Assembly: GCF_000016285.1 (NCBI RefSeq)
Contig: NC_011989.1
Location: forward strand, 2,483,001 to 2,547,000
Direction: 5' to 3'
DNA: 64,000 bases
Source: Allorhizobium ampelinum S4
GTDB taxonomy: Bacteria; Pseudomonadota; Alphaproteobacteria; Rhizobiales; Rhizobiaceae
Shown here piece by piece: positions 8,006 through 17,263 of the stretch. Every line of letters starts with the position of its first letter. Position 1 is the first letter of the stretch. A program made the position numbers and the translations under genes. The notes below the pieces were generated by a model, which was not told the origin of the DNA, ran no database searches, and saw nothing but the letters and a program-made list of their open reading frames with translations.

Positions 8006-8890
8006 TTAGCTTATTGGGACCAATGTAAGTTGTCCGGCCGAGTCAAATTCCAAGTCGCTATGGTACAAAGTTAAATATTCGTCAGGAGTTTCAGCAAGGA
8101 CACTAGCTTTAGGTGGCCCGCGAAATACGACCATTAGAATCGCTGGCACTCCGTTGAACTCTTTTGCCTTTAGTTCACATAAAACGTTTAAACGCTCGTT
8201 ATCTAGATCGGCATATAAAGTCACTCTACCACCATCTGCGAAAAGCACTTCAGACCGGTGCATAGTCGCGACTGTAAAAGACCCAATGAAGTTGGAGGCC
8301 TTTCTAAATACCTCTTCCTCTCCCTTCTTAAGCAACCCCTGAGACCGCAAGGCAGATGCCATCTGCGAAACGAGTAGCTCGTTTGTCGTCTCGGTCGTGG
8401 CCGCTAGCACGCTCGTTAGGCTATGCAGGACCGGGTTTTCTTGGGCAGTCGGCAAGCGACCAAGCGATAATCTTCCATTAGGCAGTACCTTCAACGCTTT
8501 GATCACATCCGACAGAATTCGGTCGGCGACCTTCACCTTCAGCCCGTTCTTCTCAATTTCTTTCCTGGTCAAACGGCGTCGTGTTGCCCGCAAATAGTCA
8601 GGAAAATAATCTGGTAGATTACCAAAATCGATCACACGATCCCCGCCGTTTAAAACTTCGAGATGGAAACGTGCAATAACGAGGTTGTCCCAGACCTCCC
8701 CGTGGATAAGCCCGCGAGTGCGCTCAGTCCGGTGAGCAACGAGATCGCCTATATCTCTGAGAACTTGCCGCCCATCATGTTTTTCGCGCAGGAAAAGCAG
8801 GAGTGCCATCACGTCATCAGGTCGATAGTCGCCCGCTAAAATTCGCAGTACCCTTCGTCTATACCCTGACAAGACCAAAATTACCTCCAC
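8006..8890 (-). CDS. Orphan soluble protein (294 aa), function unknown
   Basis: I do not recognise a family. The N-terminal third is helical and charged (DVMALLLFLREKHDGRQVLRDIGDLVAHRTERTRG), the middle carries an Arg/Lys-rich patch (RATRRRLTRKEIEKNG), and the C-terminal third looks beta-rich (VLFADGGRVTLYADLDNE...VPAILMVVFRGPP). There is no signal peptide or membrane segment. Codon use is less GC-rich than in the phage genes. It is divergent from the gene at 9032 and lies between the tRNA and the tail end of prophage 1, where transposable phages carry accessory genes. Confidence 0.6.
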   Translation of the reverse strand: MEVILVLSGYRRRVLRILAGDYRPDDVMALLLFLREKHDGRQVLRDIGDLVAHRTERTRGLIHGEVWDNLVIARFHLEVLNGGDRVIDFGNLPDYFPDYLRATRRRLTRKEIEKNGLKVKVADRILSDVIKALKVLPNGRLSLGRLPTAQENPVLHSLTSVLAATTETTNELLVSQMASALRSQGLLKKGEEEVFRKASNFIGSFTVATMHRSEVLFADGGRVTLYADLDNERLNVLCELKAKEFNGVPAILMVVFRGPPKASVLAETPDEYLTLYHSDLEFDSAGQLTLVPIS

Positions 8891-9031
8891 CCGTGCCTTT
8901 TGCTTCTTTCTCCATCTACATCTGAAAGAAACGGAATCAATTTCGAAGCGTACCCAATTTTAGTTATCTGAATCGACTGGTTTGGAGAAAGGAGAATCGA
9001 CTAATCTCAATACGAGCATGGAGGAGCAACA

Positions 9032-9922
9032 ATGAAACCGAAAATCACGATTAAGAATGTTGGGTTTGACGGGTTTGGAACCGGGGTTCACTCAAACGGA
9101 CCTATTGAGGCCGACTTTTCAAACAATACGTTCAATAACGTTACAACGCCTTATGATCTCGCGCCGGGCTCAACCGGAAGCATTCAGAATGAGCGGATTG
9201 TCAACGATCCAAAGTTAGGATTCTCAGGCAGAAACGAGGCATCAAAAAGGGCTGAGCAAACCTCATCAGGATGGCGCATGCCAGCAGGTCCCCCAATGCC
9301 ATCTTACTGTCCAAAATGCCAAAACATTTTCCCTTCGAAAAACTACCGCTTTGCAGGCACATTTTTTACATGCTGGGGCAATAAGGAAGAATGCCCAGTT
9401 TGCAGCTTTCCGAACGCAGAATTGCTTGAAGGAACGTTTGATCTGTCGCGGGAAACGGCGACCATTCTTAAGGCTCCTGATTTTAGTTACGAGATGCTCA
9501 CGAGGCTGAAACAACTCGGTGCCGACGTCGCGTTCGGAAAACTGAAGGTGGAAGAAGCCATAGAAATTGCAGAGTCGATCTATGGTCCTGCAGGAGCATC
9601 TCTCAAGAAATGGGTGTGCTTTGGCATAGGATTCGAGATAGTTCGTTTTTTCTTTGAGATCGTTGGCGGTGTTGACGCCACGTGGAGCATGGCGCAGCGA
9701 CTGACAGATAACAATGTCGTAGTTGACCGCGTGTTGGAATCTGCCTTCTCGTCTTTTTCATTCAATTGGCAGGATTATCTTGAGCAGCCACGTGGGAGCA
9801 TACATTCTGAGCCACCAACACACGAGCTTAATAGTGAGGAAGGCAGACAACCAGCCAACGAAAAAGCCGCCGAGCCGCAGCTTCCAAAGGTTGGCCCTGT
9901 TCCCCAGCCGAAGCCAAAATGA
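9032..9922 (+). CDS. Orphan protein with zinc ribbon and possible membrane segment (296 aa)
   Basis: Starts at an ATG behind ggaggagcaaca. Residues 1-50 resemble a beta-helix turn (ITIKNVGFDGF...EADFSNNTFNNV). Residues about 92-130 form a probable zinc ribbon (YCPKCQ ... TCWGNKEECPVC). A hydrophobic stretch near 193-212 (CFGIGFEIVRFFFEIVGG) may touch the membrane. The tail is Pro/Glu-rich. I recognise no family. It is divergent from the gene at 8006 and convergent with the phage genes; the pair looks like an accessory cassette. Confidence 0.6.
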   Translation: MKPKITIKNVGFDGFGTGVHSNGPIEADFSNNTFNNVTTPYDLAPGSTGSIQNERIVNDPKLGFSGRNEASKRAEQTSSGWRMPAGPPMPSYCPKCQNIFPSKNYRFAGTFFTCWGNKEECPVCSFPNAELLEGTFDLSRETATILKAPDFSYEMLTRLKQLGADVAFGKLKVEEAIEIAESIYGPAGASLKKWVCFGIGFEIVRFFFEIVGGVDATWSMAQRLTDNNVVVDRVLESAFSSFSFNWQDYLEQPRGSIHSEPPTHELNSEEGRQPANEKAAEPQLPKVGPVPQPKPK

Positions 9923-10036
9923 TATCTCATGAGATCGATCGCGCGTCATAAACAAAGCCTCGATTTTCACTGTAGTGCAGGTCGAACGCCAAGCTTCTGC
10001 CCTACGTTGGATGAAGCGTCTCCCGACGTGGGCCGG

Positions 10037-10561
10037 TTATTCGCCCATCCAATCTTGATGAAGCGGACGGATCAGATGGTACCCATTAGGTTTCAGTAGA
10101 GCTGCTCGATAGGCTGCGAGAATCTGATCTTCGCTCATCGCCCATGGCATAGAAACATCAGTTAAGGGGCCGTACCCTCCCATTCTGATGGCGACTCCCG
10201 ACCGAGAGGCGTCCTCTTCAGTCCAAGCCTTCAAAAATGCTTCAGCTGCTATTTTCCCGGCGGCGTAAGCGTTGATCGCTTCCACGCCGTTGCCTGTCTC
10301 GATGCCAAAAGAACTGGTAAAAATCACACGGCGATATGGTCGGTGCAGAAGCCGCATGAAGGACTGGAAATCCTCCCAGAATGGCTCCATCCGATTATGC
10401 GGTGGCGGCGAGGTCGCACACCAGATCGCAATATCATGCAGCGACGCAGGAGCCGCCAGCTCGTTGTCGGTATTAATCGGCACTACCGACTGTCCCATTC
10501 CCTGCAAATCCGCGACAACCAGTCTGCCGATCTTACCTAACGCCCCATAAACGGCAATCAT
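10037..10561 (-). CDS. Small Rossmann-fold, SDR/epimerase-like protein carried at the prophage tail end
   Basis: 174 residues, shorter than typical SDRs (about 250). The N-terminus is a dinucleotide-binding turn (YGALGKIGRLV, GxxGxxG) and AYAAGKIAAE supplies the YxxxK active-site motif. Between them is VIFTSSFG, where family members carry the catalytic Ser. So cofactor binding and oxidoreductase or epimerase chemistry are plausible; the substrate is unknown. Its start abuts the stop of the tail fibre gene, so it is probably co-transcribed as phage cargo. Confidence 0.6.
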   Translation of the reverse strand: MIAVYGALGKIGRLVVADLQGMGQSVVPINTDNELAAPASLHDIAIWCATSPPPHNRMEPFWEDFQSFMRLLHRPYRRVIFTSSFGIETGNGVEAINAYAAGKIAAEAFLKAWTEEDASRSGVAIRMGGYGPLTDVSMPWAMSEDQILAAYRAALLKPNGYHLIRPLHQDWMGE

Positions 10562-12816
10562 CAGAACGATCTCCAGATCTCGCGCACCACGGACCCTTCG
10601 GCGAACGCCCTGAACGTCATCATCCCACCGTTGGGCATCGTCACGCTTGCCGCCCCCTTCAGGAGCAGAGTTGAACCATGTGCAACGGTGGTGTTTGCAT
10701 CCTTGGCAAGGACGGTCCAGGTTTGGCCAGCAAACCAGTTGGTGAACGTCGTGATCGTCGTCGCCGCTGTATTGGCCGTGGTGAAATACCCCCAGATCGC
10801 GCTGTTGACCGACGGCGTTGCAGCGTTAGCAGCAAAGGCTTCTTCGCCGGCCGGCCGGATATTTCGAAAATCGTTAGACAGATGATTTGACTTGTCCGTG
10901 GCAAACGCAACCGCAGGATTGCCGGCATTTCGAATGTCATCAATCGTATTGTTATCGTTACTGGTACCGGAAAAGACCACCATGTTGTCGATGGTGCTTG
11001 CGCCGGTGTGACGTCGCAGGCCTTTAATTTTGTTGTGATCGCTTCCCGATGCCAGTTCGACACCCCAGAACAAGCCAGATGCACCGGTGTTGCCGAATGT
11101 GATGTCATCGATCTGCATGCCATTGCAGTTTTCGAGCCTGATGCCACGGAAATCGGCCGCCGAACCGCTGATCTTATAGATGTCGAGGTTTTTTATAAAC
11201 CCGACATGCTTTGCATAGAGATCGACGCCGACCTGGTAAGCATTGATATGACCATGTGCGATCTGGCACCCCGCCTCGGCGGCCGGTGTCCTGTATTTGA
11301 TGCCCGTGTTTGACGACAGGATCGTAAAATGCGTGAAGATGATTCCTTCATCATCCCCTGCATCTTGCCCGAAATTCGCGCCAGTCTGGAAGCCGTGCAG
11401 GCCAACGTCGTAAAACTTGCTATCCGTGCAGTTCTTCGTGAGGATGCCTGCTGTTCCGATAACGGTTTCACCAGCGGTCAATGTGCGACCGAAACCGTAG
11501 AGACCACTGACGGACGAGTTCCAGCAATTTTCAAGGTCGAGCAACACGTCCCAGCAGTCGCTGAAGACGTCGACCCCAACAAATTCCAGATCTCGGATCA
11601 CCGGTCCGCGCCAGAGCGACGATGCCAGTACAGGCTGGCTGATCTTGACGCCTTTACCGGTGCCCTTACCTGATGTCCTCATTCGGATACCTTGCAGATA
11701 AGCGGTCACAATCTGGTCTGTGAACGTCAAATCAAGGCCAGGACTTACGACGGTATCGGGCCATATAAATTCAGAGATCGGCGCTCCACCCCCTAAGATC
11801 CTTACGCTTTTGTTGCCGGATCTGGCATAGCGCGACGACATCAAAAATGAGCCGTCGGGTTTAACGGGGATGTTACGAGCCTGAGAATAGGTAATCGCGT
11901 CATCGAGCGCCTGGACGGCATCCTGCGTACCGTCGTTTTTAATGTCGAGATCTGCGCATAGACGAATTTCTCGCGCGTCAGCTCGGATGAATGCACCGCC
12001 GCCGATGGCCGGAGCATACAGACCACCGTCACTGGCAATAATCGGTTTTGTATTGCCGGCCGCCGCCTTCGCTTGAGCAGACGTCGCAAAGTCGCTGGAA
12101 GACAGGATATCACGTAATTTATCGACAATCGGTCTCGCGATCTGTCCAGTGGCGCCGGCTGTGTAGATGGTAAGGCTCTCAGCCGTCTCTTTCGCCTGAA
12201 CCGCCTCATCACGCGCGGTTTCTGCTTGCGTGACCAACACTGCAACGTCTTCATCCGTAATCAATCGGAACGTAGAGCCGAAGATCTTGCCAGCCATGAC
12301 CATGCCAGACGCCAGCGCGCTGGCATCTGTCCCACGATTGGTTTTGATCGTCAGTGCCTCTCCATCATTAAAGCTGATCGTCGCCGGCTCACCTGTCGTT
12401 GCCCGAAACAATTCGACCAGAATGAACATCTCCTCAGACACCGGTATCGTCGTTGTCGCCTTGACAGCATTTGCTGTGCCAGCGCCGGCATCCTCGGCTG
12501 TCAAAAACGAGTAGGGCAATGGCAGCGCCCATTCCCAGGTCGTACCGGTCCACCGCCAGATGCCATTGTTCGCAGCGGTTGCGTCTTCATAAACCCAGGC
12601 ACTGATTTTGCTCGCCAGGGCAGATGCGGCAAGATCCGCATAGGTCTTGAACAACGGAGCCTGATTACCAAGCAGATTAATTGGGCTGGTCCCGGCAAGT
12701 TGCTTGGCGAGATCGGTCATCGACTGGAGACGTGACGAGCCTTTTCGGTTGCCAATGATGGTATCCAGCAAGCCGGTAGCCGCGACATTGGGGGATCTGA
12801 CGCCGAGATCGGTCAT
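10561..12816 (-). CDS. Phage tail fibre / tailspike with beta-helix domain
   Basis: 751 residues from the ATG at 12,816, which has aggag five bases upstream and follows the J-like gene by 8 bp. Residues to about 250 are an Ala-rich fibre shaft with a short coiled-coil-like run (AETARDEAVQAKETAES). From about 300 (DIKNDGTQDAVQALDDAI) a pectate-lyase-type right-handed beta-helix begins, as in tailspikes that bind or cut surface polysaccharide. The C-terminal 80 residues form a separate beta domain. This is the likely host-recognition protein. Confidence 0.8.
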   Translation of the reverse strand: MTDLGVRSPNVAATGLLDTIIGNRKGSSRLQSMTDLAKQLAGTSPINLLGNQAPLFKTYADLAASALASKISAWVYEDATAANNGIWRWTGTTWEWALPLPYSFLTAEDAGAGTANAVKATTTIPVSEEMFILVELFRATTGEPATISFNDGEALTIKTNRGTDASALASGMVMAGKIFGSTFRLITDEDVAVLVTQAETARDEAVQAKETAESLTIYTAGATGQIARPIVDKLRDILSSSDFATSAQAKAAAGNTKPIIASDGGLYAPAIGGGAFIRADAREIRLCADLDIKNDGTQDAVQALDDAITYSQARNIPVKPDGSFLMSSRYARSGNKSVRILGGGAPISEFIWPDTVVSPGLDLTFTDQIVTAYLQGIRMRTSGKGTGKGVKISQPVLASSLWRGPVIRDLEFVGVDVFSDCWDVLLDLENCWNSSVSGLYGFGRTLTAGETVIGTAGILTKNCTDSKFYDVGLHGFQTGANFGQDAGDDEGIIFTHFTILSSNTGIKYRTPAAEAGCQIAHGHINAYQVGVDLYAKHVGFIKNLDIYKISGSAADFRGIRLENCNGMQIDDITFGNTGASGLFWGVELASGSDHNKIKGLRRHTGASTIDNMVVFSGTSNDNNTIDDIRNAGNPAVAFATDKSNHLSNDFRNIRPAGEEAFAANAATPSVNSAIWGYFTTANTAATTITTFTNWFAGQTWTVLAKDANTTVAHGSTLLLKGAASVTMPNGGMMTFRAFAEGSVVREIWRSF

Positions 12817-12824
12817 GGACGCTC

Positions 12825-15800
12825 CTATCGAACCGAGATGGTGAAGGGACCGGTGATCGGTCCACTCACGCCGTTCGCGTTCCGTGGCTCCAGCCACAGA
12901 TAATTGGTGCCTTGCGGCAGACAGGTGGATGTTTCGAGATAGAGGACGAGGTTATCGACCTGTCCGGAAAAGGCGTCGGTGGCGGCAAGCGCGAGCGCGG
13001 TATTGCCGCTCAATGCCTGCACGGTCTCGCGGATCGTCGCGGAAGCGGATCTGTTGCCGGCAAACACCGTCGTTCCGCCCGTCAGCTTTGGCTGGATCGA
13101 GCCGGCCGAGCGGGTCAAATCATAGCTGAGGCGATAGGTGGCACCTGCCGTCAACGTCACGGCCTGGCTGATATTGCTCGCCGTCCCGGAGCTGTGAACC
13201 GCCGCGCCGGATGAAACCATCCAGCCGTCGCCAAGTGTCCAATTGCTGGAGCTGTCAAAGCCACCATTCACCAGCATGTTCGAGCGGGTCGCGTCACCCA
13301 CCGCAACGGTATAGGATCGCGATGCCTCGACTGCGATTGGCGAACCGATCGCATCCGTTGTGGTTTCGAGGTCGTTGACGGTCGAGCAATAGATCTGAAT
13401 GGCAGATGTTGCCGCATCATCCGTGGTCTGGAAGGCGATGGTTGCCCCGCCCAGGATCGCCACGACATTGATATTGCCGGACGGCAATTGTGCCGGCGTG
13501 GCACCATCATCCGCGCCGATCGTCACCGTGACGGGCAATGAAAAGGCACTGATCAAGCCGGTATCGCCAAGTGCCGCCACCCGCACCTGGACAACATCGC
13601 CGGTCACATAGGATGTGATCAGCACCGCACCATCGCCCACGCCAAAATCAATTGGCGTCCATACGGTCGTACCGGATTTGCGATGCTGGAGCCGATAGGC
13701 CACCGTCACCACATTCCCAACACCCGGTGAGGCGGACACGCTCAATCCGCCAGAGATCTCCGTTCCGACAACACCGGTGTCGATCGACGTGATGGTCGGC
13801 GTTGGAGGGGCGCTGCTGGATGTTTCGACATCCGCCCCCGCGCGGCCGGACCATGCCGGTGCCACCTCTTCGTCGGTCAGCTCGTCAATGATCGTTGCTG
13901 CGTTGACCAGGCGCAGATGCGACGACATGTCTTCCCCGGCCTCGACCCGCGTGACGATCATCGGCAGGCTTTCGGAGGTCAGCAAGCCGACATGCACCAG
14001 CGTTCCGGTCTCCGGCACGATGTCGGGGTTCTGATCGGCCATCACGACGGTCTTGCCAGTGCCGACAACGGTGAGCAACGTCACCAACACGCTGACGCCG
14101 ATCGTGTCGTCCTCGTCCGCAAAGTGCCGAAACCGCAGACCATAGGTCAGGCCGGAGGTCATCTCGACTTCGCTGTCCAGCTCGATGGTGCGGCCAATGA
14201 CATCGAGGACGCGGGCTGCGACCTGTGTGCGCTCCAGAACGTCATAGGAGGCCATGACCAGATCGCCGCGTGTGGCGACGCTGATCGGCCCGTCCTGGAC
14301 GGCCTCATAGATATCGATCCGGTAGAGCGCCTCGTACATGCGCCGGCGCGCTTCGACCCAGATCTCGTCCGGATTGGTCTTGCCGGGCAGTTCCAGGGCT
14401 TCCGTCAGGGTGATTGGTCCGGAATGGCCCGGCCATGGCACCAACCGTTCGTTCTGCTTGTAGTCATAGGTCTGGTCGAAGAACTTGACCCGGAACCCAT
14501 GCGGCGGATCGAAGTAGGTGCGGCTTGCCTTGAAATTCGAGGAGTTGCGCGGGTTGATATGGTCGATGACCAGATCCTGCGGCCGATCGACGATCACACT
14601 CCAGCGCACACCGTCATAGCGCGACCGCGCCCGGCCAGCCCCGGCGATATCGTCCAGGCGCTCCCGCAGCGTGCGGTCATCATCATGGACCGCATTGTAT
14701 TCGAGGCCTTTGGATACGCAGAAGACGTGCCAGTCGGCCAGCGCATCGAGATCGATCTCGCTGTCAGCAACCGGTTTGGGATTGGATTTCGATTGCAGGC
14801 AGTAGCGATAGAGTGAGGCCGGGTTGTTGGTCTCTCGACCGATCCATGTGCCGGTCGCGGCATCCCAATCCAGGCAGCGGCGCGATGCGATGATGTTGAA
14901 ATTATCGAGCTGGCCATTGAGCTGATAAGTCGCCTTGACCCGCATGGAAATCATCGCCAGCGGATAGGGAAAGTCGATCGGATATTCCGGCCGGATCGTC
15001 TGCAAGGCCACCCAGGTGGTGCGGCTCTGGTAGTTCGACTTGGTATGCTCGTCCGTCATCCGCGTGACTTCGATGTCGTATCGGCCGCGTGTCGCGAAAG
15101 ACCATGTGTATTGCCGATAGAAGGCTTCGAGCTTCTGGCTGGTGATCGTCATCGTGGTGACCACGACATATTGATCGTCGGCGGCATTGGCGGGCTTCTG
15201 CCGGATGCGGATCTGCACCGACAGGTTCTTCTTGTTGCCTTCGTCATCGACACGGCCAAGGCCAGCCGGAAAGCCGATGATCACCGAACCTGCCGAGGCA
15301 TCGGCACCCGTGGTGCGCACGACCGGATCTTCCTTCGCCGCGCCGCTGATCACCTTGCCCTGATCGTTGCGGGGCCTTTCGCGTGTCAGCTCGACGCCGA
15401 GGGACAGTTCATAGACCTGCCGATAATAGAGCGTGAAGGTACCATCACTGGCGAGACCTTCGTGGGTCTCGATCGTCAGCTCATCATATTCGTCGATACT
15501 GGTGTCGCCGATCCAGAACTCAGAGAGCGCCACGCCATAGTCGCCGCCATAGCCGACCAGAAAGATCGAGCGCAGATATTGGATATTGCCGACGATTTCC
15601 GTGTAGCTGGTGGCGGCGAACGGTGGTGCAAACCGGATCTTGCCGTAGACTTCTGGAATGACGCCGTCCGGATCGAGATTGTTGCGCCAGCCGTTGATGT
15701 AATAGGTGGTCTTGTCCTTCTTGTTGCTGGCGGGCGGAATGAGCGCGTTGATCAGCAGATTGCCAAGCACGGTCAGGCCAAGCGTGATGCCGGCCGCAAC

Positions 15801-16160
15801 GACCGTGGTGGCCGTTGCACTGCCAAGCGCCATGGCGGTCGCCCAATACTGGCCGATCGCAGCAGCTGCAATGGCCACGACAACGGTCAGGACAGACCGA
15901 AGGGCGCTCTTGCCCGGCACAAGGCGGATGACGACACGCACACCGGCATAGGGCCTGACGCGGTGCCAGTAGCGCGGATCGATCACCGCAGAGCCGCGAT
16001 CGCTGACCAGCACCACCCGCAGCAGCGCCAAATCATGATCGGACAGACCCGGCATGGTCACGCCGATGATCTCGGCAATGGTCAGGCCTTCGGGCAGTTC
16101 TTTGGAAATGCGTCCGACTGAAGGATCGAGAAACGGTACGGCCAAAACAGGAATGGTCAT
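12825..16160 (-). CDS. Tail tip / host-specificity protein (lambda J, TipJ-like)
   Basis: 1111 residues. The N-terminus has two hydrophobic Ala/Gly stretches (about 85-140), then IPEVYGKIRFAPPFAATSYTE and a long tail-hub region typical of J-like proteins (YGGDYGVALSEFWIGDTSIDEY). The C-terminal third has fibronectin-III-like repeats (PTPTITSIDTGVVG..., STVNDLETTTDAIGS) and a carbohydrate-binding-like segment (MLVNGGFDSSSNWTLG). In lambda, J forms the tail tip and contacts the receptor. It overlaps the K-like gene upstream by 4 bp. Confidence 0.85.
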   Translation of the reverse strand: MTIPVLAVPFLDPSVGRISKELPEGLTIAEIIGVTMPGLSDHDLALLRVVLVSDRGSAVIDPRYWHRVRPYAGVRVVIRLVPGKSALRSVLTVVVAIAAAAIGQYWATAMALGSATATTVVAAGITLGLTVLGNLLINALIPPASNKKDKTTYYINGWRNNLDPDGVIPEVYGKIRFAPPFAATSYTEIVGNIQYLRSIFLVGYGGDYGVALSEFWIGDTSIDEYDELTIETHEGLASDGTFTLYYRQVYELSLGVELTRERPRNDQGKVISGAAKEDPVVRTTGADASAGSVIIGFPAGLGRVDDEGNKKNLSVQIRIRQKPANAADDQYVVVTTMTITSQKLEAFYRQYTWSFATRGRYDIEVTRMTDEHTKSNYQSRTTWVALQTIRPEYPIDFPYPLAMISMRVKATYQLNGQLDNFNIIASRRCLDWDAATGTWIGRETNNPASLYRYCLQSKSNPKPVADSEIDLDALADWHVFCVSKGLEYNAVHDDDRTLRERLDDIAGAGRARSRYDGVRWSVIVDRPQDLVIDHINPRNSSNFKASRTYFDPPHGFRVKFFDQTYDYKQNERLVPWPGHSGPITLTEALELPGKTNPDEIWVEARRRMYEALYRIDIYEAVQDGPISVATRGDLVMASYDVLERTQVAARVLDVIGRTIELDSEVEMTSGLTYGLRFRHFADEDDTIGVSVLVTLLTVVGTGKTVVMADQNPDIVPETGTLVHVGLLTSESLPMIVTRVEAGEDMSSHLRLVNAATIIDELTDEEVAPAWSGRAGADVETSSSAPPTPTITSIDTGVVGTEISGGLSVSASPGVGNVVTVAYRLQHRKSGTTVWTPIDFGVGDGAVLITSYVTGDVVQVRVAALGDTGLISAFSLPVTVTIGADDGATPAQLPSGNINVVAILGGATIAFQTTDDAATSAIQIYCSTVNDLETTTDAIGSPIAVEASRSYTVAVGDATRSNMLVNGGFDSSSNWTLGDGWMVSSGAAVHSSGTASNISQAVTLTAGATYRLSYDLTRSAGSIQPKLTGGTTVFAGNRSASATIRETVQALSGNTALALAATDAFSGQVDNLVLYLETSTCLPQGTNYLWLEPRNANGVSGPITGPFTISVR

Positions 16161-16576
16161 GCCGCCACCTGAAGCCGTTCGAGGTGCCTTAAAAACCGCT
16201 TCAAACGCGGTTTCCAGACCCCATTGTCGTAACGTTCAAGCTTGGCCTGATCCTCACCAACGACATGCAACATCACGCCAGGACGGACGATCACGCCAAC
16301 ATGGGTTTCGAACCGTCCGCGCCGAAAGATGGCGAGATCGAATTCGGCTGGCGTATCAACTACGCTCCAACGGATTGCAGCCTCGTCGGCAAACAGCGTC
16401 TCGATCTCGGCTGCTTCGTCGATCGAGACGAAGTCACCCGTGTATGTGGGGAGATCGATGTCGAACTGCTCTCGATAGGTCAGGCAGACAAGCGTCCAGC
16501 AATTGACCCCACTCTCACGATCAATGCCGTGCGGAGCATGCGGGATACCGACGTAATCTTGGGACCAGTGCGCCAT
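16157..16576 (-). CDS. NlpC/P60-type tail tip peptidase (lambda K-like)
   Basis: 139 residues. The catalytic Cys is probably in NCWTLVCL and the His in ETHVGVIV, spaced as in the NlpC/P60 papain-like fold of phage tail K proteins, which may open peptidoglycan during DNA injection. The ATG at 16,576 is used; a TTG two codons upstream is also possible and neither has a clear ribosome site. It sits just upstream of the J-like gene, the order found in lambdoid tails. Confidence 0.8.
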   Translation of the reverse strand: MAHWSQDYVGIPHAPHGIDRESGVNCWTLVCLTYREQFDIDLPTYTGDFVSIDEAAEIETLFADEAAIRWSVVDTPAEFDLAIFRRGRFETHVGVIVRPGVMLHVVGEDQAKLERYDNGVWKPRLKRFLRHLERLQVAA

Positions 16577-16587
16577 TGCCAACCATG

Positions 16588-16611
16588 AAAAAGGCCGGGA
16601 AGTGACCCGGC
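16588..16611 (-). terminator. Hairpin with T-run after the DUF1833-like gene
   Basis: On the minus strand gccggg pairs with cccggc around a 6-nt loop and is followed by cttttt. It lies in the 170-bp gap before the K-like gene. Confidence 0.6.
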
Positions 16612-16646
16612 TGGATTGGAGGCATCATCGCGCGAGACGGGCATGG

Positions 16647-16671
16647 CAAAACAGCCGGTAGGGTGACCGGG
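16647..16671 (-). terminator. Recurrent phage hairpin, copy 1
   Basis: aaaacagccggt / accgg stem-loop, read on the minus strand as ccggt...accgg followed by ctgtttt. It is the same element as at 27,731, 35,609 and 59,829. Position after a gene end and before a gap suggests termination or 3'-end processing. Confidence 0.55.
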
Positions 16672-16747
16672 TTACTTCTGGTTGGATTTGGAGGGACGAA
16701 AAAGCCCTACACTATTTCGGGCGGGCTTGCCAGTATCAGGGCCAGCA

Positions 16748-17263
16748 TCAGGAGAACAGGCCAGGAAACTGGCTGCGGGTCATTCGGCCGCCCGGTGACT
16801 TCTCTTCTTCGATGTCCTGTCGGCTGAAACTCAATGTCACCTCGCCTGCGGTCAGGTCGGCGCTGACGATCTGCATGTTGCGATACTCGATTTCCACATA
16901 GTCCGGCGACGATGCCAGCACCACGGCCATGTGAATGGTGGCAAGCGTCGTGAAGGAACGCAGCACCTTGGCAATATCATTATCGACATTCTCCAGCACA
17001 AGATTGCCGGAGGTCGGAGCGTCATCGAGATCCGACGGAAGGATGGTCGAGGCCAGCACGAAGTAAAATGGCTCCGTGCTGTCCATCCAGGTCGAGCGCG
17101 TGCCATACATCAACGGCTCGTCCGACAGCCGTTCGGTATTGTCGGTCGAAAGCCGGACAGGTTCATCGAGATCCGGGTGGGTGATGTAGAACAGCGCGAC
17201 ATAGACCTCGTCCGTCATGCCCATTTCCATCGCCAGCCGGGCATTGAGGGAAACACGTCTCAT
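16748..17263 (-). CDS. Phage tail protein, DUF1833-like (lambda L position)
   Basis: 171 residues. Beta-rich, with an early LFYITHPDLDEPVRLSTDN and LVLENVDNDIAKVLRSF, features I associate with DUF1833 tail proteins. It lies between the M-like and K-like genes, where lambda has L (tail tip assembly), and its start overlaps the M-like stop by 4 bp. No cysteine cluster for an iron-sulfur centre is visible, unlike lambda L. Confidence 0.65.
   Translation of the reverse strand: MRRVSLNARLAMEMGMTDEVYVALFYITHPDLDEPVRLSTDNTERLSDEPLMYGTRSTWMDSTEPFYFVLASTILPSDLDDAPTSGNLVLENVDNDIAKVLRSFTTLATIHMAVVLASSPDYVEIEYRNMQIVSADLTAGEVTLSFSRQDIEEEKSPGGRMTRSQFPGLFS

Noticed and set aside
13917..16121. Long plus-strand frames (13,917-14,816 and 15,045-16,121)
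   Set aside because: They lie exactly opposite the J-like tail gene, have no ribosome site and are rich in His/Arg/Gly as expected from antisense of GC-rich codons.
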